A stretch of DNA of 64,000 nt from Siphonodentalium dalli. Lineage: Eukaryota > Mollusca > Scaphopoda > Gadilida > Siphonodentaliidae. The stretch is taken from assembly GCA_032622095.1 (NCBI GenBank), contig CP136064.1, positions 148,182,864 to 148,246,863 of the forward strand. The letters run 5' to 3'. The notes beneath the pieces are model-generated. The model made no database searches. It worked only from the letters and a program-made list of their open reading frames with translations, and had not been told where the DNA came from. Positions 25,701 through 37,700 of this stretch are shown piece by piece. A program made the translations under genes and the position numbers. The first letter of the stretch is position 1; the number at the start of each line of letters is the position of its first letter.

Positions 25701-28700
25701 AAATCTAACTAGCTTAATACAACTCATCAAGATGACATTTATTTCTTTCATTCATATATTTCCTCTATTAACTGTTATGTTATCTTCATTCCTATATGTA
25801 GCTGTGACCACAGCTCATGTGAGGTAATACGTTTTTAGTTAAAAGTTAATATACTCTTGATAAATGTGTAGAAATAAGGCTGATCACATTACAATTAAAG
25901 ATCCTTCACTTGAAACCCTAGAGCTCTCTTGATATATATTAGTAATTTTCATTGTGTGATTCTTAACTTGATATTGTTTTCTTCTTCAATGTTCCTGGTT
26001 GAAATATCTGCATTGAAAATGAACAACTCTTCAGATGAAATAAAAAGGTTGGTTTCAACTGTATACAGAGGTTTTACTGTACATCGTCTAGCCGATTGCC
26101 AAAAACAAATTCCGTTTTAATTTCTAAGTGCAAGAAAGAAACTTCAGGAAAGATTTTAACAGCTGACCTCATTACAGTTTCATATTGTGCCATATGACAT
26201 CACGTGATGTGTCAGGGCTTTGACAAATACTTTAGCAAAATGAGTTAGAAGTCATGATCAGAACTATCATCAACAAGTGCACCGCTGGGCAGAACAATCA
26301 TCAACAAGTGCACCGCTGGGCAGAGGTAACGCCCCCGACTGTACAATCAGAGAGGATTTTTCTTATTTTTGTGCAAATGCTTATTAAATGGCACTTTGTA
26401 AAGTTATGTTATTCATGAGTAAACAATCCAAAATCAAGTTATCATCTGGAAACCAAAAAAAGTAGCAGAAAACCTGAATTTTCTAAGTCCAAAAAGGGGC
26501 GTAACTCTGGAAAAATGGGGAAATTATGGGGAAATCTTGTCCCCCGGCTGGTCTATTAGCATACCAAAGATCAACTGAATTGAGTTAGCGAAACCAAAGT
26601 TATGAGTTGAAATGTTCGTACGGACGGAAGGACGGACGAGCGGAAGGACGGACGGAAGGACGGACGGACAGACGGACGGACGGACGGAGGGCTCCACTAT
26701 ATACCCCCAAATCTCCATTGGAGATCGGGGGCATAATAAGAACCAATGTGAGGGGGGACATTGCATAATATGCAAATGAGGACGATTCGGGATTCTGTTC
26801 ATATTAGTAAATAATTATTGTCAATACCCCAACTTATCCATGTACAACATTTCGAAGACTGTTCATAGTCTGTAGCAATTACCAGACAACTTTGCTCATC
26901 AATCTAAGTTTAGTTAACAATCACAACCATTCTGTGCATCTGACTACATCGTCACTTACAATTAGTCAATCATAACTTAAGGACTTTTTGTGTGTGATTA
27001 TAATGTTAATCAATTTGTGTTGGCAGATGTGATCTCTTGGTCAAAACAACTATCAAAGGCAGCGTACAACTGACATCAGCTAAAACATTTTTGCGACTGT
27101 GTATATCTTTCTTTGATGTATTTGACTTTGAAAGTATTTCAAAACAGTGTCATGATCACACTGTCCAATCGGCTCGCGGAATACCAGTGTGAACGTCGGA
27201 ATACCAGTGTTGTACAGGAGAATACCAGTGTTTTTAAAGCCATGTTGTGGTAAAATAATTAGAACCGGACGTCTATATAACGACAGAAAAGACATGGAAA
27301 GGTATATACGATTAATTTTGCATTTACCCAGTGGAGGAGTCACCTGATGATGTTCAGTTCGACTCTGGGCGATCTGGCCTTTGTTTAAAGCAGAAAAATA
27401 GGGTGTACAAACTCGTAGGGGGGGGTAAAATGTTTCCCTAATCGGTATTCTAGTGCGTTTTGTTTAATTCCTGAGTATAACTTGCGGAATCTTTTATAAA
27501 ATTCCGACAGCGTAATCTATCGGCTATACGTGCACATCGAAATCCCTGGCGTGTATCAGTTGGAAATAAACGAAAATAAATCAATACGAGGGGCGGTGAT
27601 CACTGAAAATGGCACGGCGAACTACCAGTGCATGCCAACGAGGGCTATCAGTGCCAAATTTTATTTATATGGTAAGTTATATCGGGTATATGTCGGGGGA
27701 CGTTTTAGATTCGGTTTAAGCTACCAGGAATGTGTCACCCCCTCATCAAATTTGGACACAATCGATCTAGAATGGTACATGTCTGGGTCTAAGATATGAA
27801 AGTTCGATATTTTAAGTACGGCGATACTCAACATTGGTGGAACATAAAGTAAAAATTTTGTCGACAAGAATATAAATTTCCCTTTATTCGGTATTGGAAC
27901 TGAGTTAGTTCCGGGTCAATTGGATTCAAACTAATGTTCAACATTTGCAAATACGTCTATCATGAAATATGGAAGGTTGTGTATATTGTTTTTGTTTCAT
28001 GGTAGTGTATACGATTTCTCAAGACGTTCTAGTTCAATGGGATGTTTCTAATTATCCCAGCAAATGTTGCATATATGGGATGGACTTGTTCCCAAAATTT
28101 AGAAAGTAATTGATATTGGGGCATGCATATCTGCCTATGTGTTGAGTTCTTCGTCGATTTTAAGACGTTACCGTATGCATGCATGCAGGGATCTGTGTGT
28201 GTGTCATTATTTGATGAGTTGGATGTCTTAACTAAAGATGAATGAGTATATATATATATTGATGGATGGACTGGTGACAAATATATTGATGTTATGATTG
28301 CATGGATATGATATATTTCTGAGCTGGAGTGATGGGAGCATGAGTTGGAGATGGCTGTGCTGATGAATCCGTGAGTGAATGGCGAGTCAATGGTTGGCTG
28401 GATTATTTTTGGTGGATCGTTGCGTGGTGATTGGACGTATGTTGTGGATACGTGTACAAATATATTGATATTTTGTATGACTGCATGTCCATATGGATAA
28501 ATCTAGGGGTTTATTTTATGCATATCTAATTTTTTCTTTATTTTTCTCTTTTCAGAAAAAGAAAGCGCGGCAATCAATGGGAGAAGAGGAAAAACTAAAG
28601 ATTGAAAAACTCGACAGCGGGAACGGACACGACAGTGGAGATGCGGATTCAGATGTGGCTGGGCCAGTAACACCGGGGTCACAGTCAGGTGTGCTCAGCA

Positions 28701-31700
28701 AGCAACTGTCGTGGGCGCCCTTTAAGAAAGAGATCTATAACCGCCGGATCATCCGAGCAAGGCGAGTGCTCTTTGAAAAAGGAAGTTATTCAATACCAGT
28801 TAAAGCAACAGCCGTCTTAAAAGGAACTGGATACTGGAAAGACATGAAAACGTTTTTCGATCTGATTGCGAAAGGAACATTCCCGATGAAGAACATTTCA
28901 TTCCGTGTATTCATCGAGACAGTTCGGTGGTTTTCCCTAAATTCAACCACGTTGGCGGACCGGGTTTGTGCCCTCGGTGGCTTTCTTGGAATGTTTTTCC
29001 AAATTAGGACAGATTTGTCCTATATATCACGTGACAATGTAAAATGTTAAAAGACTGAATAAAAAGTTGAAGTTGAAGATGCGACGATTAGGCCAAACAG
29101 ATTTTTGCATTTTATAATGTAATTATTCAGCTACTGTACAAGTTCTGAAAATTGCATTTAAACCGACGTATCCCAATAGTTTTAAGAACAATTCTACAAA
29201 AACGCCATATTCTGACCCGGACATCATGAAATTTGTTCTATATTTTACACTAGCTTTGAGTATCGACGTATAGTTGAAGTTTCGTACTTTCCTATTATAG
29301 ATCCACATATTTACCCTTCTAGATCAACTTTGTCTTTATATTGGGAAGGGTGAGGCACAGGCCTCAGCCTAGGGGTTCAGAACAGGGAGACTTGAAGTCT
29401 CCCTCCAGGAAATTTAGGGAGACTTCAGGGAGAAGTGGAGACTACGGAAAATTGACAATTTTCAACTATCGCTTTATTTTATAACATCAATAAAAAAATT
29501 AAAAACATAAAATAAGAAATAAAACTAAAAAATTTTGACTTTATCTGAAATTAGCCTAATTAATTGTTATTTTACATTAAAATTTTTTGGAAATGTTTTG
29601 TGTAGCTATCATTTAAGCAAGACAATTATCAAGTTACAGTAGTAGTTAATTTTTTAACTAAATGGAAGAAGTATTATTTCCTAGACTGCAGCCTGGAAGA
29701 TACGTTTGTAGTATTGACTATTGTCAGATTGTACAGTCTGAATCATGATGCATGTAAATTGTAAGTTGTAACTTTGAAAGTTTAATTTGGTCACGGCTGT
29801 AATGTGGGTGTCCGCTAAAATAAACAATAAGGATTAACTAACAAAGGAGTTGCAAAAGATTTTAGTTTTATTGCTAAAGCTTTTATTAATTAATGGCCTC
29901 CCTTAATTAATGCCAACATCACTGGTATAATCCGATTAAAGCAATAAACTTGACATTTATTTATTTACGGAAGCGGTCTCTTCCGTCAAAAAGTGTGACG
30001 CGGTCTCTTCAAAAAGTGCAACGCGTTACCGAAACGAACTTCCGAAGCGCCTGGTACATACTCTAATAATGTCGTATTTGTTTTATATCTGAAATGCGGG
30101 ACAGCGGTCTTTTAAGTTAATTAAAACATTATTTGTGACACTCACGATGGTCAATAACAACACAGATGCTGAGTTGCTAACATCTCATCGTGTTTTCAGC
30201 GTGTCAAAACATTCGTGATTAACATTCATTGCCGCAAAGGGAACAACGGCGACTGAATAACAACACAAAATAATAGGTCATATTTTATTTTAAACACTTG
30301 GGACTTTGTCTCTGCATCGTCCGTTTCTTTTTGGGATGGCCGCCACAATTCATCTATATACGGACATGTCTGGGAAAAAAACTAGAAAAAAAATTTAAGA
30401 AAACAAAAAACAAAACAAATTACTTAAAATTGAAGGCGACTTCGATTTCGCCTTAGAGCGACGATAGGGCGAAGTCAGCGACAGTAAGGCGAAAATCTCG
30501 CCTGAGTCGCCTTGTGAGCTGAGGCCTGGTGAGGCATTTCATATGCCCGATGCCCTGTATGAAGCGTTTATCGACATATACCCGAAAAAACTTACCATAT
30601 AAATACAATTTGGCACTGGTAGCCCTCGTTGGCATGCACTGGTACTTCGCCGTGCCATTTTCTGTGATCACCGCCCCTGTTTTCGATTTATTTTCGTGTA
30701 TTTCCAACTGATACACGCCAGTGATTTCGATGTGCACATATAGCCGATAGATTCCGCTGTCGGAATTTTATAAAAGATTCCGCAAGTTATACTCAGGAAT
30801 GAAACAAAACGCACTAGAATACCGATTAGGGCAAAATTTTACCTCCCCCTACGAGTTTGTACACCCTATTTTTCTGCTTCAAACAAAGGCCAGATCGCCC
30901 AGAGTCAAACTGAACATCACCAGGTGACACCTCCACTGGGTAAATGCAAAATTAATCGTATATACCTTTCCATGTTTTTTCTGTCGTTATATAGACGTCC
31001 GTTTCTAATTATTTTACCATAACATGGCTTTAAAACACTGGTATTCTCCTGTACAACACTGGTATTCCGACGTTCACACTGGTATTCCGCGAGCCGATTG
31101 GACAGTGTGATGATAGGGATTTGAATGAGACCAACATACATATACATAAAAAATCAGCTGATTGTGCCTCCAGATAATCTGAAATTGGGCCTAGAGGCTT
31201 TTCCATTATCGGTACATCACTAACTTTACTATTTATGTAGATAATTGTATGGTGTAGAAAGGATAGAAGTCCAGGTGTTGAGCATTAACAACTGAAATAT
31301 CTGAAAAGTTATCATGGTATCGGTGTAACACTCTTGAAGCTCCTTATGTCACCATACTAGTAGTGATTCACTAAATACCTTTGAGATGGGTTTCTCATCT
31401 TGTGCTGCGCCTTGTTCTGATGGCAATTCCATTGGAGTGACATCATTTGAAGTGGACTGTGATTTGTTTGCCGTCTCTATATTGTCACCTCCTTCAAGCA
31501 TAAGGAGAGATTCAGTTGCTTCCTCCTGATTTACTTTTTCATTTGGTGGCTCTGGATTATCTCCCATGTCAACCAATGAATCTTCTTCAAATGTTTCCTC
31601 CTGGTCCACTTCAAGTTGGTTAAATGATGACTGGCTGTAAATATCAGTCTTCATTGCTTTAATGAGATCCCAGTATAAGCTTTTGAGCATTTGGTTTTCT

Positions 31701-34700
31701 TCCAAGTGGCCACGTTTAAAACGTCCACAGGAGAACAGATGATTATGGAAGGCACTTTTACGGCGCTTTGTTGAGCCACATATTGGGCAATGGTAATGAC
31801 ACTTCTTATCTTTTATTCTTGAACCTCCCAGACAATAGCAAGCAACAATATAGTAATCTGAAAAATCAATATACTAAACAGTGGAAGCAACTCTTTGTAA
31901 ATGATACACAATATAATGCATTTTATAAAATCCCTTACTGACTGGCTATTTAGGAAGTAACAGGAATGACATGGTTGTCCACACACAAGATTTCAATTAT
32001 TAAGATATGACAGTATTGTGCAAAAGATATACATGTATATATATTTGGTTCATGAGCATCCATATTTCTCAGACAACAGAGTAACTTTTTATGAGAAATA
32101 AAATGATGCAAGTTAAAAATTTCACCAGTGGACACTGTCGGTATGGAAAACAAGACAGTCAATGACTGTGGGGTCGCTCACCAGACTGCAAAGACTGATA
32201 AGACTGGGACTCTGGAGACCAAAACAGTCAGCTCTTTTCATAATCACTTTAAAAGAAGTAGATTTAAACAGGATATGTGGCTAGAGAGACTTCAAGTATG
32301 TAGCTTGGTGAAAATCCACCTTGAAATTGCCAACTGTACACTACTGATCACCCCCCTCCTCCAGCTCAACAAGTCCCCTCCCGACCGGGCTCCAGACTCC
32401 CAAGTCTTAGGTTCGAATTTCACAACCGACACCTCAAACTTTCTCAATTGTTGGAAATTTCCAATCTCACAAGCGCCTTTTTCTAAAACCATTTAAACAT
32501 GTTTGAAGCCCAATTATCCATGGACCCAAAACAAAATACATGTATGTCAGACCAATCAGTCAGGTGGTTCCAAGGTAGATGTTTTAATGAATTTGGTATT
32601 TCGATGATTTTATTGGACACAAAAGTGTTAACTCCCCATAGCCTGCCATTTCTTGACAGGTTGACCTCATTTTAACAAATCTGAATCTCAGTCACTAAAG
32701 GATCCTCCTGATTCCTCCATACTATATGTATTAAAGCTAAATAGTCCAAACTCTCTTGAGAAGACATTTTAAGAATTACTATAGAGACATATAGTTATGT
32801 CCCTGGTCCCACCCTATTTAACCTGGTGACCCCATCTGAATAAATTTGAATCCCAGACACCAAAGAACCCTTCATACATATCATAAATATCAGTAAAATA
32901 GACCTGATGGTCCTTGTGAAGGAAGCATATTAAGAGGGAAACTGTCCTTCGCTTGGCCCCTATTTGACCAGGTGACCCCATTAAAAAAAATCTGAATTGC
33001 AGTCAAGGAAGAACATTCCATTCTATATAAGCCAACTAGTTCTTGCAAACATATTTTAAGAATTACTATGTAGTGAAATAGTCTCTTGCTCTGCCCTTAT
33101 TTGACTTTGTGATCCCATTTTCACAAATCTGATAAGGACAAGAATTAACTTCCCCAGTTGAAGTTGGTGATATTCACCCATTGGGCACCTCATTTATGAA
33201 TTTTATCTTCTGCAAATTAGGGGATATAGAAACTTCCTAGAAGGGAAATTTAACTAACAACAATGTAAATTTGATACTATAGATACTTCCCAGATGATGA
33301 GGCCTAAGCAGAATGAGGTCTCCAGAGGGTGAATTTGGTGATGCTAGCCTGCTGTGCGGGATAGCATCACAAAAAGCGTGTCTGTTTCTACATTGTGCAT
33401 GCCTGGCCTCAAGCAACACAATGTATTATACAATCAAGCCTTGAAATAGTGTGATAGTGTGTCTGTCATTTGCAGAATGAGGTCCACAGAGGGTGAATTT
33501 AGTGACGCTAAATTCACCCTCTGGGAACCTCATTCTGATAAGGCCCTCAACTGCTATGGAAGATCTAGAATAAAATTGAATTTCCCCAGTTGAAGTTGGT
33601 GATGTTCACCCATTGGGCCCCTCAATTATGAATTTTATCTTCTGCAAATTAGGGGATATAGAAACTTCCTAGAAGGGAAATTTAACTAACAACAATGTAA
33701 ATTTGATACTATAGATACTTCCCAGAAGATGAGGCCTAAGCAGAATGAGGTCTCCAGATGGTGAATTTGGTGATGCTAGCCCGCTGTGTGGGATAGCATC
33801 ACTAAAAGCATGTCTGTTCCTACATTGTAATTGTCTGGCTTCAAGCAACACAATGTATTATACAATCAAGCCTTGAAATAGTCTGTCTGTTATTTGCAGA
33901 ATGAGGTCCCCAGAGGGTGAATTTAGTGACGCTATCCTGCACAGCGGGCTAGTATCACTAAATTCACCCTCTGGGGACCTCATTCTGATAAGGCCCTCAA
34001 CTGCTATGGAAGACCTAGAATAAGATTGAAGTTCCCCAGTTGAAGTTGGTGATGTTCACCCATTGAGCACCTCAATCATGAATTTTATCTTCTGCAAATT
34101 AGGGGATATATAAACTTCCTAGAAGGGAAATTTAACTAACAACAAAGTAAATTTGATACTATAGATACTTCACAGAAGATGAGGCCTAAGCAGAATGAGA
34201 TCTTGAGACTCTAGATACTTTCCAGAAGATGAGGCCTAAGCAGAATAAGGTTCTCAGAGGGTGTATTTGGTTATGCTAGCCTGCTGTGTGGAGCAACATA
34301 AATCACCCTCTGGGAACCTCATTCTGCTAATGCCAGACTCTCTTAATTCAAACTTGGAGAAAATGAAAATAATCTGATTTTAATGACCACTGAGTGATAA
34401 TGTAAACAACAAGGGTGCTTCATTGATAACACCATTAATCTCATTTAAATTACAAATGACATGAATTACACTCTCTGGGGATGGAAAGCACAGCAGATGT
34501 TATCTACCCATCTGCCAGTTGTATAAACATGGGTCCATCAGAGCACATGGGTGGCTTGGTGTAGTAGAGAATACATATGATTAAAGCAATTTACTGAACA
34601 TTTCTGTACATCTGTCTGTTCCTGATTTCTCCCAAACCCCTGATTTCAACCAAATATAGTGGAGTGACTAGAGGTACCTCCCCTCCCCTCCCAAAGATGT

Positions 34701-37700
34701 AGTCATAGGTTCTTCAAAATTTTAATGAGTTTTTTTTTATTTTATTTAAAAATAAAATATTTTATTTAACCCTTTGAACCCGTAACACCGATATTTAGGT
34801 GCAAACGAACCGTGACTATATCCCGTAACACCGATATTTCGGTGCAGCGACGATATGATTCGGTAGCAAATTTATATATAGTATAACGAGCGTCAGACCC
34901 ACTGATTTATATTTAAACTGTCCCCACATATGTCAGCGGCGCCCATGGTACGTATGGAATGGTTGACCGCTAGTATCGGGTAGAAATATATGCGCATGCG
35001 CATAGCATATAATCTACAAAAACATACGACATTTTAAGCGAACTGTGCCGCTATATTTACGGCATATAATTTCGTGTTCCCAATGTGTGTACAGAACAGA
35101 CATAATTTAGACCCACAATTTCAGTTTAAATTTCCCTCGCGTATATTAACCAATGTTCTGCTACATATGGGGAAGGGTCTATCGCATATGAAGTTGATTT
35201 ATTCGCGCATGCGCAGACTAGCGCAATGACAAATAAATGGTTTATAACGTACTTATACACGACATACCCACTAATATATATATTTAAATTGGCCTATTGA
35301 AGTTAGCGCTGGCAAAGGTGTCTATATGGATTGGCTGCCCGCTATATAGAAACGGCTAGGAAAATATGCGCATGGGCGCAGGCTATAATTCATTTTTTTA
35401 AATGCGTTTAAGTGAAATGTGGCGCTATATATGACATTTTGTTGCATGTTTCACATGTTAGTACAGTAGACACAATCTAGACAGCTTACTCGAACAATGG
35501 GGCCACGGTGTGTTACGGGAAATTACGTTGTTTCTGGTCTCTGTAATATCAGTCTCTGTTGTGCCACATGCAGCAAAACGTCTATCGCATATCAAGTTGA
35601 CTTACTCGCGCATGGTCAGGTATATCTTAATTTCACATTAGGATATTGGTTGCATCGAAACGCAATTCGCTGATGTATAATTACAACGTTATAAGCTAGA
35701 ATTCGTTTATCCTGCAAATTTCGGGTAGTTGCATAGTAACCGTTTCTAAGGCGAGATCGGGTGGCAAAGTCTCCCGATCTTACAATGATCAGTGGTCCGT
35801 GTATGCATATATCATGCCTGCACAGTTTCAGGTAGGTGCCCCCTTTCAACATAACCAACACCATGCGACTAGATACTGTCTAAATTAAGGCAAAACATAC
35901 CACTGAAGCAATTATGTCATTCGATCAGTTGTGGTATTTGCTTAGCAACCGTTGCTACCCTTAAATGGGATATTTGGTTCACTATTCTGGTAGGGTATAT
36001 CTCAAATTTCACGTTAGGGTAGTACCTGCATCAAAAACGCAATCACTGAGGTTGAATTATGACGCTATAAGCTATATTTACATTTTCCAGTCAATTCCGG
36101 GTAGTTGCCTAGCAACCGTTACCAAGGAGTTGTCGCGAGACAAAGTCTCGCGATCTTATAATGATCGCTGATCCATGGGGGACAAACCTGTAAAGTTTCA
36201 GACCGGTGTCGCAATTTGAACATAATCAACACCATGCTACTAGACACTGTCTAATTTAAGCGGACATACCACTGGGAGCCCCGGGTCAGGGTGTCGATCA
36301 CTGTGGGGCGCCAGGGTTCAAAGGGTTAATAAAAAAATATATATTTATTAAAAATAAAAAATATATATATATATTTTTTTTTGGTTAAATTGAGAAATAA
36401 GTTAAATTGAAAAAAAAATTAAAAAATTCAGATTTATGTCCATAGCCCCACCCACATTTGACCCAGTGACCTCATTTGAACAAATCTGAACCACAGTCAC
36501 CCAAGGTACCCTCATACCAAATATGAACCCATTCGGCCCGACAACTTCAGAAAAGAAGTCGTTTTAAGAATTACTATGTGGAAAAATAGTTATGGTCCTG
36601 ACATCAAAACTATTTGACTTGGTGACCTCATTTGAACAAATCTGAATGAGAGTCACCTAGGGAACATCCACACCAAATATGAACCAATTCGGTATGATGG
36701 TTTCAGAGGAGAAGATGCTTAAAAAAAGTTTGACGGACGGACGGACGGACAGACGGACAGACGGACGCACGGACGGACGACGGACGAGGAGTGATGACTA
36801 TAGCTCCACCGGAGACTTCGTCTCAGGTGAGCTAAAAAGGGGGTGGCATCAAAATAGATGAACATAGTTTTGTTGACGATTTGCAACAAACTTCTACATA
36901 GTCATCAAACCTGTTAACTTGTTTGTGACGTGATGCTTTTGAGAAAACATTACTCACAGACGTGATTGTTTGCAGAAATGTTTACCTTTATATAATTTAT
37001 AGAAATTTATTCGTTAGACCATTTGCTATGGCAGAATTCTCTGCGCAGCAACTCATACTATATGGGTGATCATCCGTAGTGCCTATAAATCTTGTAGAAA
37101 TTTTGGGTAGATACCACCAAATTGTGACCGGTTGCCATAGCAACATATTTTCGGAAATTTATGTGTTTGGAGGCTGTAATCTATTATATATTTTGGAAGA
37201 TCTGTTTGTTTGTTTGTGTGTAATCGATGAACTCGAAAACGGCCGACCCGATTTTGATGAAACTTGGTATGTGGGGGTATTTTCGGCCGGGGGGTGACAT
37301 AGGCCTATTGATTTTCAGATCCGAGGTCAACTTTTCACGTGCCAAGGTCAAATCTGTTTTTACGCTGTGTTACGGGACTTTCATTTGAGTTCGGTGCTTA
37401 CAAATCGATTCGAAACAGTGCGAATAATAAAATGCCAGTCATAATAATAACACTGTGAGAATCTTTCGTGTTTCCTCTTTCCAACGATATATAATGCGTA
37501 TGTATCCGTTTTAGTTATCTGCCTCAATTATCAAGAAGAAGTGGTACTATCTTCCATCAGGATAAAAACAATGCGTAACTTCTATGACGTCGTTAGAGGT
37601 CATAACGTTAGATCACGTTAACGCTTAACCGGCCGATGCATTTGACTGTTTCAGACGTCTTGGCGATATCTCGGGCACCGATGGTAATTTATCTTTACGT

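Larger units (their letters stand above)
27157..31109. mobile_element. long-TIR DNA transposon with 5-bp target duplication (element 2)
   Basis: The left arm 27157-27700 is repeated in reverse complement at about 30556-31109. The termini read CACACTGTCCAATCGGCTCG in both directions. The flanking pentamers are identical: ATGAT at 27152-27156 and at 31110-31114. Each arm has three GGAATACCAGTGT-type boxes about 21 bp apart near its outer end. A 5-bp duplication and a CAC start suggest Transib-like elements, although the heptamer departs from CACWRTG at one base. No DDE transposase is visible. The interior holds an ORF (28556-29050) and a later hAT MITE (29358-30528). The whole element sits in intron 2. 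Confidence 0.7.
32150..36833 (+). mobile_element. composite HINE-like element with nested repeats
   Basis: The 5' end has the ACAGTCAATGACTGT hairpin and type-E leader. About four core units follow (32660-33140). The 3' end has core units, a GACGGACGGACGGACAGACGG microsatellite (36733-36785) and the hairpin AGCTCCACCGGAGAC/GTCTCAGGTGAGCT (36802-36833). Between them are the 432-bp array (33152-34330) and a piggyBac-like MITE (34770-36325). Treating the two ends as one element is inference, based on the same 5'/3' pairing in the short copy at 20171-20922. Confidence 0.55.

Noticed and set aside
26285-26345. tRNA-like stretch (GGCAGAGGTAACGCCCCCGA)
   Set aside because: It resembles a tRNA-derived SINE head, but no B box or cloverleaf could be completed.
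28493-28555. N-terminal extension of the 28-kb ORF from ATG 28493
   Set aside because: It reads through a strong pyrimidine tract and acceptor; the extension is intronic.
33152-34330. CRISPR-like array
   Set aside because: Units of about 430 bp with hairpins, no short regular spacers; eukaryotic tandem repeat.
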